Of a stretch of 51,559 nucleotides of DNA, positions 9,184-18,285 are shown piece after piece (position 1 is the stretch's first letter; every line of letters starts with the position of its first letter). Position numbers and translations under genes: made by a program. Below the pieces are notes generated by a model, which was given only the letters and a program-made list of their open reading frames with translations, had not been told where the DNA came from and made no database searches. Source of the stretch: Clostridia bacterium (GTDB lineage: Bacteria; Bacillota; Clostridia; TANB77; CAG-508); contig JAAWKD010000014.1 in assembly GCA_022797215.1 (NCBI GenBank), positions 1 to 51,559 on the forward strand, in the 5' to 3' direction.

Positions 9184-9612
9184 ATGAATTATGAAGATAA
9201 GAAAATTGTAGGAATTATAGCTAGCAATGTCGAACCAAGTATAGCACTTAATGTAATAGGACACCTTGCCATATCCATTGGTAAGTATTCCAATAATGAA
9301 ATTATGGAAAAACCAATTATTACTGATAAATCAGGAATAAATCACCTAGGAATTAGCCAGTTTCCTTTCATTATAACAAAAGTAAAATCTGGAAAACTTA
9401 AGACCACCATAGAGTTAGCAAAGAGTAACTCAAATTTATTAGTTGCAGATTATCCAAAGGATATGTTAGATACCAGAACAGATGAGGAGTTAGTAAATTC
9501 AGTTCAATCGAAGGAAAAAGAAAAGTTAGAGTATTTAGGAGCTATTATTTATGGAGATACCAAAGATGTAGATGCAATTACTGGTAAGTTTCAATTATGG
9601 AGAATGGATTAA
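9184..9612 (+). CDS. DUF2000 family protein
   Basis: A 142-residue protein with the DUF2000 pattern: an N-terminal 'EDKKIVGIIASN-x-EP-x-ALNVIGHLA' segment, a central 'PIITDKSGINHLGISQFPFIIT' block and a C-terminal 'KKLEYLGAIIYGDTKDVDAITGKFQLW'-like block. Structures of this family resemble peptidyl-tRNA hydrolase II, but the function is not established. The start has an AAAGGAG ribosome binding site, and a clear terminator follows. Confidence 0.75.
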   Translation: MNYEDKKIVGIIASNVEPSIALNVIGHLAISIGKYSNNEIMEKPIITDKSGINHLGISQFPFIITKVKSGKLKTTIELAKSNSNLLVADYPKDMLDTRTDEELVNSVQSKEKEKLEYLGAIIYGDTKDVDAITGKFQLWRMD

Positions 9613-9633
9613 AAGCATTTAACCTAAAAATAA

Positions 9634-9678
9634 AAAAGAAGTACTCAAGGAGGTTAACCCTAGGGTACTTCTTTTGGC
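9634..9678 (+). terminator. Intrinsic terminator, probably bidirectional
   Basis: Stem AAAAGAAGTAC / GTACTTCTTTT with a 20-base loop and A/T tracts on both sides. It lies between convergent genes (DUF2000 and the 9726 gene). Confidence 0.75.
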
Positions 9679-9725
9679 TATGCTAATTTTGCACGACCAC
9701 TTTGCGAAAAAACGAATAAAAGTGA

Positions 9726-10445
9726 TTAATTGCGCAGACCAAAGTCAAAGGTATAGTCCAAAGGGAAACACAAAAGACAGGTGGGGTTATCAACTCCATA
9801 TTTGGAGATAACTTCCACTGCATTTAGACCTTCATATTGGAGCTCATCCTTTAAGTGCTGCTTTTCCCACCAACGGAGTTCTTTTCCATCCTTTCTTCTG
9901 ACATACAGATAAACGCATTTGAAGTTTTCACGTTTTTGGATGCGGACCATGTATTCGACATCCAGATCGCCTACTCTTTCACTTTCCCATTCTTTGTTTT
10001 CAGGAAGTGTAGAAATTTCGGTTGTGCTGAAAGGAAATTTACTTTTTTCGGCAATCCAAATATGATACAAATTGGCATTGTCTACAATGTTAGAATGAAT
10101 GGGGAATACCTCCATTGCAACAGTGTCAGGATTGGCAGTGAGTTTTTGAACAATTGCAACTTTTTCACTGTAATTTGGTTCCTGTGAATGGATGAAAGCA
10201 TTGGGAAGATTCCAAAAAGCATCCACCACATCAACCTTTTTTACAGTGAGATGAGTCATGGTGCCAAATTTGCGAGCGCCGATGTTATGAACTTCGACCA
10301 AGAACATGTCCAGAGGACGTTTCCAAGCCCATATTTCATCAACAGGTTCTGCAAAGGAAGGAGACAATCCTCGCATTTTATCTACTTCCTTTTGAGAGAT
10401 CCGGTCCCAACCATAAATGGGGTTGGAACGATTAGGAACTTTCAC
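9726..10445 (-). CDS. GC-richer orphan protein, possibly DUF7694-like (phage type)
   Basis: A 239-residue soluble protein. GTG at 10445 is preceded by a strong AAGGAGG, which fixes the start. Base composition is visibly richer in G+C than the neighbours, suggesting acquisition. The stretch 'FGTMTHLTVKK' followed by 'AMEVFPIHSNIVDNANLYHIW' resembles a pattern seen in phage-encoded DUF7694 proteins (tentative, from memory). Codon 15 is CGG (GWD-R-IS). The +1 frame stops seven codons later, so the recoding seen elsewhere does not rescue it. An internal ATG at 10376, with an AGGAAG upstream, would avoid the CGG and give 216 residues. Which start is used matters for the CGG hypothesis. Confidence 0.6.
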   Translation of the reverse strand: MKVPNRSNPIYGWDRISQKEVDKMRGLSPSFAEPVDEIWAWKRPLDMFLVEVHNIGARKFGTMTHLTVKKVDVVDAFWNLPNAFIHSQEPNYSEKVAIVQKLTANPDTVAMEVFPIHSNIVDNANLYHIWIAEKSKFPFSTTEISTLPENKEWESERVGDLDVEYMVRIQKRENFKCVYLYVRRKDGKELRWWEKQHLKDELQYEGLNAVEVISKYGVDNPTCLLCFPLDYTFDFGLRN

Positions 10446-10577
10446 CGTTTTTTCCTCCTTAAAAAGTATAATACTATTATTGTAGCACATTTTAGTCGAT
10501 TTTTCAATGAGTTTGGGGAGTTTGAGAAAAATGAGAAGAAAAGGTTTAAAAAAAATTGAAAAATTTTGGAAATTCTT

Positions 10578-10606
10578 TTGACAAAAAAAGGAAGCTATGC
10601 TATAAT
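10578..10606 (+). promoter_or_regulatory. Consensus promoter of the OLE-like RNA / oapA unit
   Basis: TTGACA at 10578-10583, a 17-base spacer, TATAAT at 10601-10606. Transcription would start near 10613, about 500 bases before the oapA start codon, implying a long untranslated RNA. Confidence 0.85.
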
Positions 10607-10612
10607 ATATTT

Positions 10613-11095
10613 TGTGGTGCATTATTCTAGTCGCATAAATAATATGAAGGTGGGGCTAAAAATCCACTAATTGTGTGAAAAGCACTTTATATATTCTGCT
10701 TTCTTCGCCCAGATGAGGGTGGGTATATAATTTAAGATTTAAGGAAAAGTTGTAATGGCATACAATGAAATTCCTTTTGTCGATTGCAAATGAAAATAAA
10801 GCACATGTCGTGAGTGATAATATGGGATAGCGTATACTGTTTTGAAAATATTATTGCAAAAGCGAATAAGTATTATCTTATATGTGTCAGGGAAAACCTC
10901 TAGAGTGTCAATATCACAAGGATTAAGGTACGGACTAAGTGGCAATCGAGTCATTAAGCTGGTAACACTTAATTACTTTTCTTAAAGAGAAATCGCCCAT
11001 GGGTAACCTAAGGTGGAAAGTAGAGAAATTCAACTCGACCTAAGCCGTAAAATTAATTTGTGAGATACCATGATTTATTTTAAATAAAACTTTTG
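10613..11095 (+). ncRNA. ole: Probable OLE RNA (ornate large extremophilic RNA)
   Basis: About 480 bases with a perfect promoter at the front, no credible reading frame, many local complementary stretches and G-rich motifs (GGTGGGGCTAAAAATCC; AATCGCCCATGGGTAACC; CTAAGGTGGAAAGTAG). It lies directly upstream of an OapA-like membrane protein gene on the same strand. OLE RNA is a large structured RNA of anaerobic and extremophilic Firmicutes, typically next to oapA and bound at the membrane by OapA. The assignment rests mainly on this arrangement and size; I cannot run the covariance model. Exact ends are estimated. Confidence 0.65.
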
Positions 11096-11115
11096 AAGAA
11101 AGAGTGAAGATTTAA

Positions 11116-11638
11116 TTGAAAGATAAATGGATTATTCAAGTATTTATTATTTCATTCGTTTTATCAGCAATATTTAGTGGACTATCGTCATTTTTATCAG
11201 ACATTAATGTCATTGTTTTAATCGTAATTATTCTCATTGTTATTGGAATTGGTATAGTATTTGATATGATTGGTGTTGCAGCATTAACAGCAGAAGAAGC
11301 GCCTTTTCATGCTATGAGTTCCAAAAAGATAAAAGAAGCAGCAGCTTGTATTAACTTGTTAAAAAACAATACTAAAGTTTCTAGTATTTGTAATGATATT
11401 GTAGGAGACATTTGTGGTATTGTAAGCCGGAGGGTTAGGTGCAACTTTAACAGTGTACTTGACAACTGCATGTCATATGCATGCATTACTAGCTAGTATT
11501 TTAGTAGCATCTTTCATTTCAGCATTAACAGTAGGTGGCAAGGCATTTTTTAAAACAGTTGCAACTAAGAAATGTGATGAAATAGTACTTACAGTGGGAA
11601 AGATTATACAAGTGTTTACAAAATCAAAATTGAAATAG
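11116..11638 (+). CDS. oapA: OapA-like OLE-associated membrane protein, frame broken at an in-frame CGG (+1)
   Basis: Two frames combine into one 173-residue membrane protein. Frame 0 from TTG 11116 gives two N-terminal helices (about 7-28 and 34-56), then 'FDMIGVAALTAEEAPFHAM' and 'SSICNDIVGDICGIVS', typical of OapA/DUF21-like proteins. CGG at 11428-11430 follows, and frame 0 runs off into unrelated sequence ending at 11496. Skipping the C gives GGA, joining GIVS-G-GLGATLTVYL and continuing to 11638 with further hydrophobic segments and a conserved 'GGKAFFK'. OapA relatives read GI(I/V)SG-x-x-GA at this point (from memory), so glycine is expected. OapA binds OLE RNA and localises it to the membrane. 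The gene follows the RNA on the same transcript and ends in a strong terminator. Confidence 0.8.
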
Positions 11639-11640
11639 AT

Positions 11641-11680
11641 AAAAGCCTTTTGCATGAGAAAATGCAAAAGGCTTTTATGA
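11641..11680 (+). terminator. Intrinsic terminator of the ole-oapA unit
   Basis: A perfect 14-base stem AAAAGCCTTTTGCA / TGCAAAAGGCTTTT, flanked by A and T runs. It lies between convergent genes and may work in both directions. Confidence 0.9.
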
Positions 11681-11691
11681 TTTATTAAATG

Positions 11692-12489
11692 TTAAAATAA
11701 TATTTTTTTCAAATCAATATAATTTTCATGAGGTTCGCAAACAATATCAAAACCAGATTGAAAATCTTCTAAAGAATTACAAGGGTCATTAGAGGCATCT
11801 GGTTCAAAGCCAACAGTAATTACACTATCATGCAAATCTTTATTAACCATATTTAGGTCTGAAGTTTGGTCCCCTAATAAAAGTACTTGATTACGTCCTT
11901 TTAATTTAGCTGTTATTTCAGGTGGCAAAGCAACTTCATTTTTATTTAGACTATGAATAATGTTTTGACCAACACCAATAGCAACTCCATTTTCAAATAA
12001 TATCTTATTACTACTTACATAAATATTATCAAAATAGCAATTATGTCTTTTTAAAAATGTTTCAATAAAATTTCCGATTCCAGCACTAATAATAATTAAT
12101 GGAATTTTATTTTTCCATAAAAAGGTAAGAAACTCTTGGGCACCTGTACGAAATTCCATTACTCTTAAATTAGTTGCTGCTTGTTCGAAAACTTCTTCTG
12201 TCATTTTGTATTTTACAAACAATTCTATATGAGAACGAAACCACTCTGACATCATTTTCATACGATAATCAAAAGAAAGAGAAGTATCTACTTCAATAGG
12301 ACGATAGATGTCATAGAGACGATGCCTTTCTTTAGTATATTCTTCTGGGACTAAATCAGTATCTGCTAGCACAGACCAAGAAGTTTTGCTACTTCCACTA
12401 GTAATGGTTCTATCAAAATCAGCTACAACGTAAAGATTATTTGAATTTTGAATAGGTAATAATCCTTTAATAGAATCTTTTATATACAT
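11692..12489 (-). CDS. HAD-superfamily phosphatase, pyrimidine 5'-nucleotidase (UMPH-1)-like
   Basis: A 265-residue HAD enzyme. Motif I is 'VVADFDRTIT' near residue 24 (Asp nucleophile and Asp+2), motif II 'LIIISAGIGNF' near residue 136, and the C-terminal acid motif 'LLLGDQTSDLNM' near residue 207. The all-alpha cap after motif I and the overall length match eukaryotic-type cytosolic 5'-nucleotidase III (UMPH-1) homologues, which dephosphorylate UMP/CMP. ATG at 12489 has an AAGGAGG ribosome binding site. No operon partners are apparent. Confidence 0.75.
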   Translation of the reverse strand: MYIKDSIKGLLPIQNSNNLYVVADFDRTITSGSSKTSWSVLADTDLVPEEYTKERHRLYDIYRPIEVDTSLSFDYRMKMMSEWFRSHIELFVKYKMTEEVFEQAATNLRVMEFRTGAQEFLTFLWKNKIPLIIISAGIGNFIETFLKRHNCYFDNIYVSSNKILFENGVAIGVGQNIIHSLNKNEVALPPEITAKLKGRNQVLLLGDQTSDLNMVNKDLHDSVITVGFEPDASNDPCNSLEDFQSGFDIVCEPHENYIDLKKILF

Positions 12490-12597
12490 AAAATTTCCTC
12501 CTTAAGTAAATAAATTATAATATATTTTAGAAAAAAAGAAAAGTATTGAAAGAAATAAATGGTTGATATATAATGGAAAATAAAAAAGGAGAAAAAT

Positions 12598-13155
12598 ATG
12601 CCATCGTTTCAAATTCATTTAGCAGTAGCAAAAAGATATATAGATAAGCATGAGATAGCTGAACAACATGCATTTATAGAAGGGAGTGTTGCACCAGACT
12701 TCGTAAGACCAAAAGAAATTAGTCATTATACTAGAGGGATTCTTAGTAATAACTTATTAGAAAATTTAATAAACAAGGTAGATATTGAGAGGTATTTAAA
12801 AGAAAACAAAGTAAGTACAGAATATGATCAAGGTGTGTTTCTACATTTACTAACAGATAAGATATTTTTTACAGAGTTTTTCGATAAAGAGTTTATAGAA
12901 AAAACAACTCAGCAAGAATTTAGTGAAGATTTATATACAAGTTATGGAAAGATAAATAACTATTTAGCTAAAAAATACCAGATTGAGGATATTCCTAAGC
13001 AATTGCTAGAAAGAATTGAGAATTATATAGAAAGGTCTAAAAAGGAACAAAAAGTAACTGCTAAAACTGGAAGGGATATTTTGCCATTAGAGAAAATAGA
13101 GGCTTTTATTGAAAAAATGTCTAGTATAAATTTAAAGGATTATCTTCATAACTAA
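12598..13155 (+). CDS. Conserved clostridial protein resembling zinc-dependent phospholipase C-like family
   Basis: A 185-residue soluble protein starting 'MPSFQIHLAVAKRYI' behind an AAAGGAG ribosome binding site. His-7, the 'GSVAPDF' motif near residue 29 and 'GVFLHLLTDKIFF' near residue 80 resemble the His/Asp spacing of short zinc-dependent phospholipase C-like domains (G-x-x-x-PD and H-x-x-x-D). Metal binding is inferred from this pattern only. A P-type ATPase gene follows about 50 bases downstream on the same strand. Confidence 0.55.
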   Translation: MPSFQIHLAVAKRYIDKHEIAEQHAFIEGSVAPDFVRPKEISHYTRGILSNNLLENLINKVDIERYLKENKVSTEYDQGVFLHLLTDKIFFTEFFDKEFIEKTTQQEFSEDLYTSYGKINNYLAKKYQIEDIPKQLLERIENYIERSKKEQKVTAKTGRDILPLEKIEAFIEKMSSINLKDYLHN

Positions 13156-13205
13156 AGAATAATTATAAAATACAAGGGGAAAAATGATAAAATGAGGTGG
13201 AAAGA

Positions 13206-15972
13206 ATGGAAGGAAAAGAATGGTTTCAGCTATCAATAGAAGAGGTAAAAAGGAAATTTGAAGTAGAAGAAGTGCAAGGCTTATCAGAATTACAAGTTGC
13301 AAAAAATAGAGAAACTTATGGATTAAATGAGTTGGCAGCTAGAAAGAAAAAGAGCTTATTAATAAAATTTTTAGAGCAATTCAAAGATTTTATGATTATT
13401 ATTTTGATTATTGCAGCTATTATTTCAGGAGTAGTTGGTTATTATGAGGGAGAAGGGATTACTGATTCGATTATTATTCTAATTGTTGTTATTGTTAATG
13501 CCATTATCGGTGTTGCACAAGAGAGTAAAGCAGAAAAATCTTTAGAGGCTCTTCAGAAGTTGAGTTCTCATGTAGTGAAGGTGGTACGTAATCGGAAATG
13601 TAATAGTAGTACCTTCTAAAGAATTAGTACCAGGAGATGTAGTGGTATTAGATACAGGAGATTATGTACCAGCAGATTTGAGAATTATAGAGGCAGTGAA
13701 TTTAAAATCACAGGAAGCATCCTTAACAGGTGAATCAGTTCCAGTAGAAAAGAATACAGAAGTAATAGAGAAAGAGAAAGTGGGAATTGGAGATAGAACT
13801 AATATGCTATTTTCTTCTAGTTTAATTACGTATGGTAGAGGAAAAGGAATTGTTGTAGAAACTGGTATGAAAACTGAAGTGGGAAAAATTGCAGGAATGA
13901 TTAATGAGGTAGAAGATACTGAAACACCACTTCAACAAAAATTAAATAAATTAGGAAAAGTATTAGGAATTGCAGCGATTGTTATTTGTATTGTTATCTT
14001 TTTCATCGGTTTATTATATGGAAAAGATCCAATGGATATGTTTATGACAGCTGTTAGTTTAGCGGTTGCAGCTATTCCAGAGGGATTAGCTGCTGTATCT
14101 ACAATTGTTCTTGCTATTGGTGTACAAAGAATGGTGAAAAAACATGCTATTGTCAAGAAATTACCAGCTGTAGAGACCTTAGGAAGTACAACTGTTATTT
14201 GTTCTGATAAAACAGGAACTTTAACACAAAATAAAATGACAGTTAAAAAATTATTCTATAATAATCAGTTATTAGAAATAGAAAGCATTAATACAAATGA
14301 AACGATAGAAGAATTAGAAAAATTAGTATATATTAGTATGTTTTGTAATGATACAAAAGTTGCATCTGATAAAACCTTAACAGGAGATCCAACAGAAACT
14401 GCTTTAATTGATATGGCATTTAACTTGGATTTTCAACCTGCAGTATTAGAGCAATATCCACGTATCAAAGAATTACCATTTGACTCAGAAAGAAAGTTAA
14501 TGACAACCATCCATAAGTTAGCCGATAAGTATGTGGTGTATACAAAAGGTGGAGTGGATGAATTATTAGCAAAGTGTAATAGCTATAGGATAAATAACGA
14601 AATAAAGCAAGATTTAGCAAACTATAAAAAAGAAATTGAAAAGCAAAATGAAACCATGGCAAAAGATGCTCTTCGAGTGCTTGCAATGGCATACAAAGAA
14701 ATAGATCATGAGCCAACAACAGAAGAAATGAAAGAGATAGAAAAAGACTTAATTTATGTTGGTATGGTAGGAATGATTGATCCACCAAGAGAAGAAGTAA
14801 AAGATGCAGTTGCAAAATGCAAAAGAGCTGGCATTAAAACTGTTATGATTACAGGAGACCACAAAGTAACTGCAATTGCAATTGCAAAAGCTTTAGGAAT
14901 TTTAGAAAAAGAAGAAGAAGCACTTACAGGAGCTGAGCTAGAAGAAATGTCTGACCAAGAGTTAATAGCCAATGTAAGGAAATACAGTGTGTATGCTAGA
15001 GTATCGCCAGAACACAAGGTGAGAATTGTAAAGGCATGGAAAGAAAATGGAGAAATTGTAGCCATGACAGGTGATGGTGTCAATGATGCACCAGCACTAA
15101 AAACCGCGGATATTGGTTGTGCTATGGGAATAGTTGGAACTGATGTAGCAAAAGAAGCGGCAGATGTTATTTTAACAGATGACAATTTTGCAACTATTGT
15201 ATCTTCTGTAGAAGAAGGAAGACGTATTTATGATAATATTTTAAAAGCAATTCAATTTTTGTTATCTAGCAATGTAGGAGAAATTATTATTTTATTTATT
15301 GCAATACTCATTACACCATTACTTAGTAAGTGGTTTAATATAGATGTTAACTTAATTGTACCATTGCTTCCAATTCATATTTTGTGGATTAATTTAGTAA
15401 CAGATTCTTTACCAGCACTTGCTTTGGCAGTGGATCCACCAGAAAAAGATATTATGGATAGAAAGCCGATCAAGCCAAAACAAGGTGTATTTACAAAAGG
15501 GATGACTTGGAGAGTTATTTATCAAGGTATGATGATTGGTATGATTACACTAGCTGCCTTTATTATTGGGTTAGCAACACCAGTAGAGCAATTGCCAATG
15601 GTAGAAGTAACTGATAGTGAAGGAATCATAAGGACTTTATCAGAAGAAGAGGTAAGAGTAGAAATAGGTCAAACTATGGCATTCACTGTATTAGCGTTTT
15701 CTGAATTAGTACATGTATTTAATATTAGAAATAACAAAAAATCTATCTTTAAAACAGGAATTTTAAGCAATCGCAAATTAATTTTAGCAAATATAGTTTC
15801 AGCACTGTTAATGCTAGTGATATTAATTGTACCAGCACTAAGGCATATTTTCAGTATTCCAGTATTACCAGTAATGAATATGATTGAAGTTGCCATTTTA
15901 ATATTTATTCCAATTGTAGTTGTAGAGTTGTTTAAATTGTTAAAAATTAATACAACAAAAGATGAAGTATAG
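13206..15972 (+). CDS. Cation-transporting P-type ATPase (SERCA-like), frame broken at an in-frame CGG (+1)
   Basis: ATG 13206 follows a GAGGTGG ribosome binding site. Frame 0 supplies the N-terminal cation-ATPase region and first two helices (129 residues), then meets CGG at 13593-13595 and stops eight codons later. Skipping the C gives GGA and joins VRN-G-NVIVVPSKELVPGD, a standard actuator-domain sequence in which the residue at the break is normally Gly (R-D/N-G). The continuation holds all family motifs: LTGESVPV, AAIPEGLAA, the phosphorylated Asp in CSDKTGTLT, and MTGDGVNDAPALK. Six C-terminal helices follow; the total is 921 residues, the normal size. It probably exports calcium or a related divalent ion. 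A pump so well conserved after the break argues against a decayed pseudogene. Confidence 0.9.
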
Positions 15973-16071
15973 AAAATCTCATATAAATTTAAAAAATACC
16001 TTAAATTAACTATTAATTTCTTTTAGAATAGTATATACTATAGAAGAAAATTGTCGATTTAAGGTGTTTTT

Positions 16072-16968
16072 ATGGTTGTATATGAAATTGAAAGTTTTGA
16101 AAAGAAGAAAAGTAAAAAATGGATTTTTTGGACTATACTAATAGTAATAATTGTTATTGGTATAGCTATTTTTGGTGGCATAAAAACAGCGGAATATGTG
16201 GCAAATCAAAAAGTGCAAAAGATAGCCAAAGAGGATAAAAAGGAAGAAGATAATCAGCAAAATAAGGATACAAATAATTCGAATAATGAACAAAAAAATA
16301 ATCAAAAAGGTTTGACAAAAGAACAATTAAAGGCAATAGACAATATTTATGATAGTAAAGAAAAAGTGGCATTTCTTACCTTTGATGATGGACCTTCTAG
16401 TAATATTACACCTCAAATATTAGATGTATTAAAAAAAGAAGATGTAAAAGCAACCTTTTTTGTATTAGGAACAATGGTTAAAGCAAATCCAGAAGTGTTA
16501 AAAAGAGAAAAAGAAGAAGGGCACTATATTGCAAATCATAGTTATTCTCATGTTTATCCCAAGGTATATGCTAATGAAAATAAGCCGTTAGAAGAATATA
16601 ACAAGACAAATAAAATAATACAAGATGCACTAGGAGATAATGAATATCAATCTAATATTTTTCGCTTTCCAGGTGGTTCAGTGGGTGGATATTATGATAA
16701 ATTAAAGAAAAAAGCAAAAAAGAAATTTAAAGAAAATGGTATTTCTTCTTTAGACTGGAATTGCCTAACAAATGATTCTGATGGAGCCAATACTAAACAA
16801 GCCATTATGAAAAATCTAAAAAACACAAGTAAGGGAAAAAAGAGTTTAGTAATATTAATGCATGATGCTCCTAACAAAGATTTGACAGCAGAAACATTGC
16901 CAGATGTTATAAAATATTTAAGAGAACAAGGCTATAGTTTTAAAAATATGTATGATGTGATAGAATAA
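16072..16968 (+). CDS. Polysaccharide deacetylase (NodB domain), membrane anchored
   Basis: A 298-residue protein with one N-terminal transmembrane helix (about 20-42), a low-complexity Asn/Glu/Lys spacer to about residue 85, then a NodB deacetylase domain: 'VAFLTFDDGPS' (catalytic and metal-binding Asp pair), 'ATFFVLG', the metal-binding HSYSH motif, 'RFPGGS', and a C-terminal 'LVILMHD' His. Such enzymes remove acetyl groups from peptidoglycan or other surface glycans outside the membrane. The gene has an AAGGTG ribosome binding site and is separated by 60 bases from trxB. Confidence 0.88.
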   Translation: MVVYEIESFEKKKSKKWIFWTILIVIIVIGIAIFGGIKTAEYVANQKVQKIAKEDKKEEDNQQNKDTNNSNNEQKNNQKGLTKEQLKAIDNIYDSKEKVAFLTFDDGPSSNITPQILDVLKKEDVKATFFVLGTMVKANPEVLKREKEEGHYIANHSYSHVYPKVYANENKPLEEYNKTNKIIQDALGDNEYQSNIFRFPGGSVGGYYDKLKKKAKKKFKENGISSLDWNCLTNDSDGANTKQAIMKNLKNTSKGKKSLVILMHDAPNKDLTAETLPDVIKYLREQGYSFKNMYDVIE

Positions 16969-17030
16969 AAACAAAAAAATGAAATATAGTTAGTAATAGT
17001 TGGAAATAATATAAAAGGAGTAGAAAAGAT

Positions 17031-17879
17031 ATGGTATATGATGTTATTATTATAGGAAGTGGACCAGCAGGAATTTCTGCCGCCTTATATGCCAAACGTA
17101 GAAAGTTAGAAGTCCTTATCATTTCAAAAGGAAATGGAGCATTGGGAAAAACAGAAAAAGTTGATAACTATTATGGGTTTCCCAATGGAATTTCTGGAAA
17201 GGAGCTGTATCAAAATGGAATAGAACAAGCTAAGAGACTAGCAGTGGAATTTGTAGATGATGAAGTAGTGGCCCTTAGTTATTTAGAAAATTTTGAGGTG
17301 GAAACAATTAATTCAAAATATAATGCAAAAGCCGTTATTTTAGCAACAGGAACTAACCGAGTAACTCCTAATATTAAAGGGATTCGAGAATTTGAAGGAA
17401 AAGGAGTTAGCTATTGTGCCATTTGTGATGCCTTCTTTTTCAAAGGAAAAGATGTAGCAGTTCTGGGAAATGGAAATTATGCGATTCACGAAATGGAACA
17501 ATTAAAACCAGTTGTAGGCTCAGTAGCTATTTTGACTAATGGTGAAGATATGATAGAAAATAGAGATGTGGAAGTGGACATAGATAGTAGGAAAATTCGA
17601 GAGTTTAGAGGAGAAGATAAACTAACAGAAATAGAATTTGAAGATAATACTAAAAAACAAGTACATGGAGTTTTTGTAGCAGTGGGGACTGCAACAAGTA
17701 ATGACTTGGCTAGAAAGATTGGTGCAAGAGTAGAAAACAACCATATAGTTGTTAATGAAAATATGGAAACAACAGTACCTGGACTATTTGCTTGTGGAGA
17801 CTGCACAGGAGGTTTATTGCAAATTAGCAAAGCAGTCTATGAAGGGGCAAAAGCTGGGTTGACTGTATTGAAAAAATAG
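17031..17879 (+). CDS. trxB: Thioredoxin reductase-like flavoprotein
   Basis: A 282-residue FAD enzyme. FAD-binding 'IIIGSGPAGISAALYA' begins at residue 6, the redox-active pair is 'YCAICDAF' near residue 130, the NADPH-binding region is 'VAVLGNGNYA' near 145 (the usual GGGxS/A is altered to GNGNYA), and the C-terminal FAD motif is 'GLFACGDCTGG' near 250. At about 280 residues it is slightly shorter than classical TrxB. The altered pyridine-nucleotide motif could mean a different reductant such as ferredoxin, as in clostridial ferredoxin-dependent reductases (inference). trxA follows after 48 bases, consistent with a trxB-trxA operon. Confidence 0.85.
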   Translation: MVYDVIIIGSGPAGISAALYAKRRKLEVLIISKGNGALGKTEKVDNYYGFPNGISGKELYQNGIEQAKRLAVEFVDDEVVALSYLENFEVETINSKYNAKAVILATGTNRVTPNIKGIREFEGKGVSYCAICDAFFFKGKDVAVLGNGNYAIHEMEQLKPVVGSVAILTNGEDMIENRDVEVDIDSRKIREFRGEDKLTEIEFEDNTKKQVHGVFVAVGTATSNDLARKIGARVENNHIVVNENMETTVPGLFACGDCTGGLLQISKAVYEGAKAGLTVLKK

Positions 17880-17927
17880 AATATTATTATAAAAAAAGTA
17901 TAAAATAATAAAAAGGAGAGATGAAAT

Positions 17928-18239
17928 ATGTCAGTAATAACTGTAAACAATGAAAATTTTGAAAAGGAAATTTTGCAATCAAGAATGCCAGTCTTATTAG
18001 ACTTTTGGGCAACTTGGTGTGGGCCATGTAGAATGATGTCACCAGTAGTAGATGAAATTGCAGAAAGTATGAATACTTCCATTAAAGTGGGAAAGATTAA
18101 TATTGATGAGTGTCCAAACTTAGCTGAGAAATATGGTGTAATGAGTATTCCAACATTTGTGGTATTGAAAAATGGAGTGGAAGCTGGAAGAACAGTAGGA
18201 GTTCAATCAAGAGAAGAAATTACAAAATTAATCAGTTAA
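17928..18239 (+). CDS. trxA: Thioredoxin
   Basis: A 103-residue thioredoxin with the active site 'FWATWCGPCRMM' near residue 30 and the cis-proline 'MSIPTF' near residue 74. Length and motifs are standard. The AAGGAGAG ribosome binding site is strong. It is the electron acceptor of the reductase encoded just upstream and is followed by a strong terminator. Confidence 0.95.
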   Translation: MSVITVNNENFEKEILQSRMPVLLDFWATWCGPCRMMSPVVDEIAESMNTSIKVGKINIDECPNLAEKYGVMSIPTFVVLKNGVEAGRTVGVQSREEITKLIS

Positions 18240-18248
18240 AAAATATAA

Positions 18249-18284
18249 AAAAGAGACCAGGCAAAAGCTAGGTCTCTTTTGAAA
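18249..18284. terminator. Bidirectional terminator between trxA and the 18286 gene
   Basis: Stem AAAAGAGACC / GGTCTCTTTT with a 12-base loop. The A and T tracts serve both converging transcripts. Confidence 0.85.
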
Positions 18285-18285
18285 T

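Noticed and set aside
9855..10559. Two plus-strand frames opposite the 9726-10445 gene
   Set aside because: Antisense shadows; the minus-strand gene has the ribosome binding site and coherent protein sequence.
14465..15185. Minus-strand frames opposite the P-type ATPase
   Set aside because: Low-complexity Leu/Ser-rich antisense shadows of a conserved gene.
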